From Phycisphaerales bacterium (GTDB taxonomy: Bacteria > Planctomycetota > Phycisphaerae > Phycisphaerales > UBA1924): DNA of 64,000 nt. Under the pieces are notes generated by a model, which saw only the letters and a list, made by a program, of their open reading frames with translations, had not been told where the DNA came from and made no database searches. The position numbers and the translations under genes are program-made. The DNA lies in contig JAFIFZ010000060.1 of assembly GCA_020831775.1 (NCBI GenBank), positions 41,054-105,053 of the forward strand, given 5' to 3'. The number at the start of each line of letters is the position of its first letter. Position 1 is the first letter of the stretch. This document shows positions 58,695-64,000 of the stretch, piece by piece.

Positions 58695-59336
58695 ATGCCC
58701 GGACGCACACGCGTGAAGATCTGCGGGATCACGACGGTCGAGGCGCTCGACGCCGCGTGCGATGCGGGGGCCGACGCCGTCGGCTTCGTGTTCGTGCCCG
58801 GCTCGCCCCGCTACATCGAGCCGGAGAAGGCGTGGCCGCTGGTGAACATCTGTGCGCCGATGGTGACGACGGTGGGGCTCTACCAGAACCTCTCGATCGA
58901 CGAATTCTCCGACATCTTCGAAGGCTGCCCAACCGACCTGACCCAGCTGCACGGGACCGAGCCAGTCAAGACCGTCCAGGCCTGCGGCCCGCAGCTCATC
59001 AAGAGCGTGAAGTTCAACGAGGCGACCATCGACGAAGAGCTGCAGCGCTGGGAAGAGGTCGACGAGGTCGACACGATCCTCGTCGACGGCTCGGCGGGGG
59101 GCGAGGGCGTCGCCTTCGACTGGTCGCTGCTCAACGCGGCGATCGAGCGGACGGGCGTGCGCAAGCCGATCGTGCTCGCCGGCGGGCTGAACCCGGGCAA
59201 TGTCGGCGAGGCGATCAGAGCGGTGCGCCCGTGGGCGGTGGATGTTTCCAGCGGGGTCGAGAAAGAGCGGGGCTTGAAGGACACGGGGCTGATCGAAGCG
59301 TTCTGCCGCGCCGTGCGCGAGGCGGACGCGGGGTGA
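58695..59336 (+). CDS. trpF: Phosphoribosylanthranilate isomerase
   Basis: 213 residues from ATG 58695, with AGGAG before it. TrpF is a (beta/alpha)8 barrel that turns PRA into CdRP in tryptophan synthesis. KICGIT at residues 8-13 carries the catalytic Cys, GADAVGFVFVPGSPRYI and LAGGLNPGNVGEAI are the phosphate-binding and loop motifs, and VDVSSGVEKERGLKD has the catalytic Asp and the SSGVE signature. No other trp gene is adjacent. Confidence 0.95.
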   Translation: MPGRTRVKICGITTVEALDAACDAGADAVGFVFVPGSPRYIEPEKAWPLVNICAPMVTTVGLYQNLSIDEFSDIFEGCPTDLTQLHGTEPVKTVQACGPQLIKSVKFNEATIDEELQRWEEVDEVDTILVDGSAGGEGVAFDWSLLNAAIERTGVRKPIVLAGGLNPGNVGEAIRAVRPWAVDVSSGVEKERGLKDTGLIEAFCRAVREADAG

Positions 59337-59355
59337 AGCGCGACAGAGAATCGGG

Positions 59356-59958
59356 TCAGACTTCATCAGCCGGGTCGGGCGCGCCCTCGATGGGCTCTGG
59401 CGGCGGGCCCGGTCGAGCATCTTCCAGCAGCAGTTCGAGCGCCTCTTCGACGCTGAGGTGGTCGACCTCGATGATGCGGTCGGCGAGCTCTTGGTACAGC
59501 GGGTCGCGGGTCGCGAGGATGTCGTCGATCTCGTCGAGCACGCCCTTGCCGGTCAGGCTGGGGCGGTCGGCGTTGTCCGCCTCTTCGAGGCGGCCGCGCA
59601 GGGCGTCTGCCGAGGCGCGGAGGTAGACCAGGCGAGCGATCCCGCGCTGTTTGGCGTCCTGGAGGAAGTCGCTCGCGCCCGGCGCAGTGGGGGTTCCCCC
59701 GCCCAGCGCGACCACCGGGCCGAGGCGCGACATCGGGAAGGCCTGGTTGACCAGCGCCCGGTACTCTGCCGCCCTGAATCGGGCCTCGCCGACCTTGGCG
59801 AAGAGTTCGGCGATCGTGCCGTGCCCGAGATAGTCGCGCGTGACATCGTCGAGATCGATGAAGGTCCGTCCGGTGCGCGAGGCGAGCTCGCGCCCGAGCG
59901 TGGACTTGCCCGAGCCGCGCAGGCCGAGCAAGAGCAGCGATGCGCCTTCTGGAAGCAT
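59356..59958 (-). CDS. aroK: Shikimate kinase
   Basis: 200 residues from ATG 59958. The P-loop GLRGSGKST is at 12-20, FIDLDD follows with the shikimate-binding Asp, GEARFRAAEYRAL has the FR-x-x-E motif, GGGTPTAPGA is the GGG loop, and RPSLTGKG is the lid region. It makes shikimate 3-phosphate, the substrate of AroA at 13.2 kb. The acidic C-terminal tail is longer than usual. A TACGCT box lies six bases before the ATG. Confidence 0.93.
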   Translation of the reverse strand: MLPEGASLLLLGLRGSGKSTLGRELASRTGRTFIDLDDVTRDYLGHGTIAELFAKVGEARFRAAEYRALVNQAFPMSRLGPVVALGGGTPTAPGASDFLQDAKQRGIARLVYLRASADALRGRLEEADNADRPSLTGKGVLDEIDDILATRDPLYQELADRIIEVDHLSVEEALELLLEDARPGPPPEPIEGAPDPADEV

Positions 59959-59964
59959 GCGATC

Positions 59965-59970
59965 AGCGTA
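59965..59970 (-). promoter_or_regulatory. -10 hexamer for a leaderless transcript (aroK)
   Basis: Minus-strand TACGCT, six bases, then ATG 59958, without Shine-Dalgarno. Confidence 0.45.
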
Positions 59971-60015
59971 TCACCGATCGCCCCCGGCCCGGCGAGAAAA
60001 CGCCGCCGAACGGTG

Positions 60016-61641
60016 TCATTCATCGATGCCGAGCGGCGCAACCGAGACGCTCGGGTCGTTCACCGGCCCGCGGATGCGGTAGCGGACGAGCCGGTCCGTC
60101 AAGCCCCCGAAAAGATCGCCGACCGGGCCGAGCAGCTCCTGCGCCCGCTCCAGCGGCCCGGCGTTGGCCGTGAGGTCCATCTCCAGATCGACGATCGAGA
60201 TGGTGCCGGTGGTGCGTGCGGCCAGGAAGTTGGTCACGACGGTCGAGCTGTCGATCCGGATCGCGCCGGGGATGACTGTGAACTCTGCGTCCATGCGGTG
60301 GTTGCCCGTGGTGTCGCCGGTGATGCGGTCGCTCGAGATGCCGGTCGCGTCGGCGAGCTGGGTGAGGCCCGGCAGCATGAGCAGGCGTCCGTCGCGGACT
60401 CGGATCTCGCCGTTCCCGCTCATCGACTCCTTCCAGCGGACGAGCTCTGCGCCCACTGCGCCCTCGCCGGAGACGATCCCGCCGAGCTTCGATCGGGTCT
60501 CGCTCCCCTCGCGGAGAAGACGCCCGATGCTCAACGCCTCGATCGTCCAGTCCGCGTGGACCGGGATGTTCGAATCTTCGAGCATGGCCCAGCCGGTCAT
60601 TTTCAGCAGCCCGTCGGCTGACGAGAGCGAGAAAGTTTCCAGCTCGATCATCCGGTCCTGCATCTTCAGGTCGAGCTCGGCCGTGTCGATGAGCGCGCGA
60701 AGGTCGCCGACGAACAGGCTGAAGCCGTCGAGCTTGAGGTTCACCTGCGCCTCGCCCTGCGACCAGGCCATCGCCTCGATGTCGGCCGACGCCTTGATGT
60801 CCAGTCGTCCCCTCGCGTTGTACTCGTTGAGCACCGTCTGTAACTGCGGAGGCAGGGCGGAGATGGTGTCCTCTGTGACATCGACGCCTATCTCGGCGTT
60901 GTCGAGCTTGACGGCGAATGTATCGAGGTTGACAGCGCCCAGCGCCTTGATGTGTCCGGTCGGGCCGATCTCGCTGCTGGTGTCGAGCTTGTACCACCCC
61001 GCCTCGTCCCCGATCTCGACCGGCTCGATGTCCAACGCGAGCGAGAGGCCGGGCAGCAGCATCGTGGGTTGGCCGTCTCCCGGCTCGTAGGCGACATCGA
61101 GGCGCTCCAACCGCACCTCGCGGAGCTGAAGCACATTGGAGAGGCGGAACGCCTCGTCCACTTCTTCGAGTTCTTCCTCGGTGCCCGGCCGGGCCTTGAC
61201 GATCGGCAGCAATCCTCTGAAGCCGGCCCGATTGCCCTCATCATCAAAATCCTGGATCAGCCGCAGCACCGAGTCGTCGGCGATCAGGCGCGCGATGCGG
61301 ATCGGGCGGCCCACCCGCGGGACCTCCGCCAGCTCCAAACGCAGCGTCCCGAGACTCAGCACCTCGGTCGAGTCCGGGGCGGTGAGCGTGACGCCGGTCA
61401 GATCGACGGTGTACGGCGGGGCGTAGGAGATCGTTTGAAAACCGATCTCCGGAACGAGGTAGCTGTTTGCGATGCCGACGATCTGACGCCCGATGTAATC
61501 TTCCAGACGCTCGCGGTAGATCAGCGTCAGTGCGAGCGCGATCGCCCCGCCCAGCACAACGAGCACGCCGATCGCGAGCAGGACCTTTCGAGCAGGGCCG
61601 CGCCGGCGATCGGGTCCTTCGCCGTTTTCCCTCTCCGTCAT
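60016..61641 (-). CDS. AsmA-like / DUF748-type envelope protein
   Basis: 541 residues from ATG 61641. A basic N-terminus and one membrane helix (KVLLAIGVLVVLGGAIALALT) are followed by ~480 residues of repetitive beta strands outside the membrane, for example IGFQTISYAPPYTVDLTGVT, AQVNLKLDGFSLFVGDLRAL and AGAIRIDSSTVVTNFLAAR-like segments. This is the layout of AsmA/TamB/DUF748 proteins, which form bridges for lipid or lipoprotein transport; the exact role is unknown. It starts 4 bases after the efp stop and is coupled to it. Confidence 0.75.
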   Translation of the reverse strand: MTERENGEGPDRRRGPARKVLLAIGVLVVLGGAIALALTLIYRERLEDYIGRQIVGIANSYLVPEIGFQTISYAPPYTVDLTGVTLTAPDSTEVLSLGTLRLELAEVPRVGRPIRIARLIADDSVLRLIQDFDDEGNRAGFRGLLPIVKARPGTEEELEEVDEAFRLSNVLQLREVRLERLDVAYEPGDGQPTMLLPGLSLALDIEPVEIGDEAGWYKLDTSSEIGPTGHIKALGAVNLDTFAVKLDNAEIGVDVTEDTISALPPQLQTVLNEYNARGRLDIKASADIEAMAWSQGEAQVNLKLDGFSLFVGDLRALIDTAELDLKMQDRMIELETFSLSSADGLLKMTGWAMLEDSNIPVHADWTIEALSIGRLLREGSETRSKLGGIVSGEGAVGAELVRWKESMSGNGEIRVRDGRLLMLPGLTQLADATGISSDRITGDTTGNHRMDAEFTVIPGAIRIDSSTVVTNFLAARTTGTISIVDLEMDLTANAGPLERAQELLGPVGDLFGGLTDRLVRYRIRGPVNDPSVSVAPLGIDE

Positions 61642-61645
61642 CGCA

Positions 61646-62206
61646 TCACTCTTCCTTGACGCGCGACTGGTACGAGCCGTCCTCCGTCGAGACGCGGATC
61701 TTCTCCCCCGCGGTGATGAACGGGGGGACGCGCGTCTTCAGCCCCGTCTCGCAGGTCGCTTCCTTGAGCTGGTTGGTCGCGGTCGCGCCCTTGATGCCCG
61801 GCGGCGTGTCGGAGATCGTCAGCTCGACTGAAGCGGGAAGCTCCAGCGTGATCGGCTTCTCGTCGTGGCAGATGATCGTGCAGCTCGAGTTGGGCGCGAG
61901 GTAGAGCAGGGCGTCGCCGAGCACATCCTCGGGCACGATCACCTGGTCGTAGTTCTCGAGGTCCATAAAGGTGGCGCCAGAGTTGTCGGAGTAGAGATAC
62001 TCCATCTCGCGACGGTCGAAGATCACATCGTCGACATCGTCGGAGGAGCTGAACCGCTTTTCGGCGATGCCCCCGGAGATCCCGCGGAGCTTGGCCTGGA
62101 CGTACGCCGGGCCCTTTCCGGGCTTGACATGGTCGGTCCGGACCACCACATAGAGCTTTCCGTCGAGCCGGACGCCGACACCGGCGCGGAGGTCGTTAGC
62201 CTTCAT
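61646..62206 (-). CDS. efp: Translation elongation factor P
   Basis: 186 residues from ATG 62206, with AGGAAT upstream. EF-P relieves ribosome stalling at polyproline stretches. Three beta domains are present: MKANDLRAGVGVRLDG at the start, the tip loop KPGKGPAYVQAKLRG with the modifiable lysine K31, and NYDQVIVPEDVLGDALLYLA and GEKIRVSTEDGSYQSRVK towards the end. No epmA or epmB gene is near. The polyproline-rich proteins of this window would be among its clients. Confidence 0.95.
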   Translation of the reverse strand: MKANDLRAGVGVRLDGKLYVVVRTDHVKPGKGPAYVQAKLRGISGGIAEKRFSSSDDVDDVIFDRREMEYLYSDNSGATFMDLENYDQVIVPEDVLGDALLYLAPNSSCTIICHDEKPITLELPASVELTISDTPPGIKGATATNQLKEATCETGLKTRVPPFITAGEKIRVSTEDGSYQSRVKEE

Positions 62207-62365
62207 TTTGCAGATTCCTGTAAGCACAAACAGGCCCGAGGGGACGCCGGACGCACGCCGACGCCCGGCCTCCGGGCCGGAACCGCAGATCCTAGCGCCG
62301 CGACCCGCCGGCAGAGCACGGGCTCGTTCTCTCCGCCGCGGCGTACAGGAGCACTGCAGAGCCCC
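62207..62365 (-). other. Gap between efp and the mqnC-like gene
   Basis: No gene is seen in about 160 bases. It is G+C rich and shows no clear promoter; the mqnC-like gene stops at its right edge. Confidence 0.4.
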
Positions 62366-63817
62366 TCAGACGGACTTCTCAGCCCCGCCGATGGTCAGCC
62401 GGGCCGAGTGTTCCGCCTCGGGCTTGGTGGTCTGGATGTGCAATCTTCGGGTTCGGTGCTCCGACCAGTCGGTCACCTTCAGGTCCGGGCTGTCGGGGCC
62501 GTCGTGCACGCGGATCAGGTCGTACCCGTTGTTCCGCTGGGCGGGGACGAAGCCCGCGCCGCGGATCAGGCGGCAGAGCACCGCCTCGTCGAGGCAGTAG
62601 GTCGTGCCCGCCGAGGAGACGACATTCTCCTCCATCATCACGCTGCCCATGTCGTTGGCGCCGTACATCAACGCGACCTGACCGATGTGCGGGCCCATCG
62701 TCACCCACGACGCGCCGATCGAGTAGATGTTGTCGAGCATCAGGCGGCTGACCGCCTGCGTGCGCAGGTACATGCTCGCGCCGGACATCCGCACCCGCCG
62801 CCCGAACTCCGGGTGCGCCTTCGGGTCGCCCGTCCCCTCCAGGTCCGCCACCACATCGCCCGGGAACGGACCTGTGTCCTCGGGCTTGGCGCCCCAGTCC
62901 TTCACGCGTCCCAACGGCGTGTTCTCGCGCTGGAAGGGCCACGAGATGAACGCCTTGTAGTGCCCGAAGGCCTGCGCGTGGGCCGCCGATGGGCCGATCG
63001 CGTCTTCAACGGTCGCGCCCCCCTCGCGGAGCACCCGGTCCTGCCAGTCGCGCACGAGCTTCATGTGGTGCACGCGGTCGGCAAGCCCCTCGATGTGCCC
63101 GAACATCATCGTCGCACTGGTGAACAGCCCGAGTGTGTGGGCGACATACATCGTCGTCAGCCACGCCTCGGCGTCGCACTTGCCCAGCCCGATTTTGCGG
63201 CGCACCGGGTGCGAGAAGATCTCGCCCCCGCCCCCGGGCAGGCTGTCGAGCCCCGCCTCCTTCAGCCGCACCATCACCCAGCGGATCTTCGCCTCCAGGT
63301 CTTCGCCCGGAGGGTTGAAGAAGTGGACGAACTCGATGAACTCCGGCGGGCTGAACGCGTGCACATGCACGCCCGGGAACTTCTCCTTGATCGACGCCAG
63401 AAGATCGAGGTACCAGTCCAGCGGCAGGTCGGGGTTCATCCCGCCCTGCATCAGGATCTGCGTGCCCCCGATCTCGACGAGCTCGGCGATCTTGTCGTGG
63501 ATCTCCGAAACCTCGAGCGTGTAGGCGTCGTGGTCGTCCGCGTCGCGCCGGAAGGCGCAGAAGGTGCACTTGGCGTTACAGACATTCGTGTAGTTGATGT
63601 TCCGATCGATCACATACGAGCGGAGCGTGTCGCCGTGGATCGCCCGGGCACGCGCGTCCGCCCAGCGCCCAAGCCCCGTCAGCGGCATCGAGGACAGCAG
63701 CTCCAACGCCTGTCGGGGTGTCAGCCTCGCCTCGCCAGAGACCACGGCGCCCAGAAGCCCGGGGTCGGTCGCGTCGAGGTGGGGGTGCTCCGCCGGCGGT
63801 CGGTAGATCGTGGCCAT
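62366..63817 (-). CDS. mqnC: Radical-SAM cyclic dehypoxanthine futalosine synthase-like protein
   Basis: 483 residues from ATG 63817. The radical-SAM cluster motif NVCNAKCTFCAF supplies C80, C84 and C87. NYTN before it and SWPFQRENT, MLDNIYSIGASWVT, GQVALMYGANDMGSVMMEENVV and LIRGAGFVPAQR are features of MqnC, which makes the cyclic intermediate of the futalosine menaquinone pathway. It is longer than usual owing to ~35 extra residues (VKDWGAKPEDTGPFPGDVVA and on) and a ~45-residue C-terminal tail. The relation with MqnE is close, so the assignment to MqnC is likely, not certain. Confidence 0.85.
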   Translation of the reverse strand: MATIYRPPAEHPHLDATDPGLLGAVVSGEARLTPRQALELLSSMPLTGLGRWADARARAIHGDTLRSYVIDRNINYTNVCNAKCTFCAFRRDADDHDAYTLEVSEIHDKIAELVEIGGTQILMQGGMNPDLPLDWYLDLLASIKEKFPGVHVHAFSPPEFIEFVHFFNPPGEDLEAKIRWVMVRLKEAGLDSLPGGGGEIFSHPVRRKIGLGKCDAEAWLTTMYVAHTLGLFTSATMMFGHIEGLADRVHHMKLVRDWQDRVLREGGATVEDAIGPSAAHAQAFGHYKAFISWPFQRENTPLGRVKDWGAKPEDTGPFPGDVVADLEGTGDPKAHPEFGRRVRMSGASMYLRTQAVSRLMLDNIYSIGASWVTMGPHIGQVALMYGANDMGSVMMEENVVSSAGTTYCLDEAVLCRLIRGAGFVPAQRNNGYDLIRVHDGPDSPDLKVTDWSEHRTRRLHIQTTKPEAEHSARLTIGGAEKSV

Positions 63818-63853
63818 GCCCGATTGTTCGATGGGCCGGGGCGTCGGACAACA

Positions 63854-63875
63854 GTTTTCAAAAAATATTGAAAAC
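63854..63875 (-). promoter_or_regulatory. Palindromic site upstream of the mqnC-like gene
   Basis: GTTTTCAA, a six-base AT spacer, then TTGAAAAC: a perfect inverted repeat 37 bases before the ATG in an otherwise G+C-rich gap. It could be a repressor site or a hairpin; no promoter element is certain. Confidence 0.45.
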
Positions 63876-63945
63876 ACGCCTCCAGAGCGATCCAGCGGTC
63901 TGCCGCGGCCGGAAAGCCCCCGGCTAAACACCTTTGGCCATCCGG

Positions 63946-63999
63946 TTATCCCCGGGGATGGTACTTCTTGTGCAGCGCCTTCAGCCCCGACCGGTCCAC
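63946..63999 (-). CDS. C-terminal end of a probable Xer-type tyrosine recombinase (partial)
   Basis: The last 17 codons and a TAA stop (63946-63948) of a frame that continues beyond the window. The residues VDRSGLKALHKKYHPRG match the C-terminal helix of XerC/XerD, which typically ends L-x-x-V-H-x-x-Y-H-P-R. Too little is present to decide between XerC, XerD or another integrase. It would be upstream of the mqnC-like gene on the same strand. Confidence 0.45.
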   Translation of the reverse strand: MDRSGLKALHKKYHPRG

Positions 64000-64000
64000 A

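Noticed and set aside
1..64000. tRNA, rRNA or tmRNA genes
   Set aside because: I saw no cloverleaf with a TTCGA-type loop and CCA-compatible end, and no rRNA conserved stretches.
1..64000. CRISPR array, prophage or transposase
   Set aside because: The repeated elements are palindromic units without regular spacing, and no cas, integrase (other than the terminal Xer-like tail) or transposase gene is seen.

Overview
The window looks like chromosomal DNA of a planctomycete of the Phycisphaerae type. The evidence is high G+C throughout, secreted proteins that end in PEP-CTERM-like tails, and others that end in a paired dockerin-like module finishing in Gly-Cys (the kind databases call a GC-type dockerin). 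H-X-DG-type pseudopilins and a menaquinone futalosine-pathway radical-SAM enzyme fit the same assignment. Most genes are core housekeeping genes scattered on both strands in very short operons. I see no rRNA or tRNA gene, no CRISPR array, no prophage and no insertion-sequence transposase.

Layout. 1-4.3 kb: the end of ftsW overlapping murG, a hypothetical protein followed by a GGDEF diguanylate cyclase, a small lipoprotein and a candidate small RNA with its own terminator. 4.3-12.7 kb: an MFS transporter divergent from lepA, membrane and lipoproteins, a DinB-like protein, a hotdog thioesterase, purN and a TPR-gluzincin-PDZ protease. 12.7-13.2 kb: a gene-free island of nested inverted repeats. 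13.2-19.8 kb: a GroES-like gene with aroA, apt, three PEP-CTERM-type secreted proteins and a membrane protein. 19.8-30.1 kb: a SpoIIE-type phosphatase, gluQ with a DUF192 lipoprotein, phhB, a paired REP-like hairpin, an HNH protein, purH, a PQQ-repeat lipoprotein, ribE, ruvC and an NtrC-type regulator.

30.1-48 kb: a possible structured RNA and four large secreted proteins with dockerin-like ends (a plain one, a lamin-tail-like one, a matrixin-like metalloprotease and a trypsin-like protease with three tandem beta domains). Between these lie an orphan MacB-type permease, rplU, lipoproteins, an Ntn-hydrolase (C45-like), a pseudopilin and a large methyltransferase. 48-64 kb: a DMT permease, a membrane pyrophosphatase with a large extra soluble segment, rpsU, a NYN-domain protein, a three-gene operon with two tandem pseudopilins, gltA, a rhomboid protease with a C-terminal helical extension, trpF, aroK, efp with an AsmA-like protein, an mqnC-like gene, and the last codons of what is probably a Xer recombinase.

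Two window-wide patterns stand out. First, at least nine genes have a TANNNT hexamer exactly six bases before the start codon and no evident Shine-Dalgarno, which suggests leaderless transcripts beginning at the start codon. The candidate small RNA at 4.2 kb follows the same spacing. Second, a REP-like hairpin unit of about 32 bases recurs, once as a perfect inverted pair and once inside the coding sequence of the GGDEF protein, where it is translated as interdomain linker.
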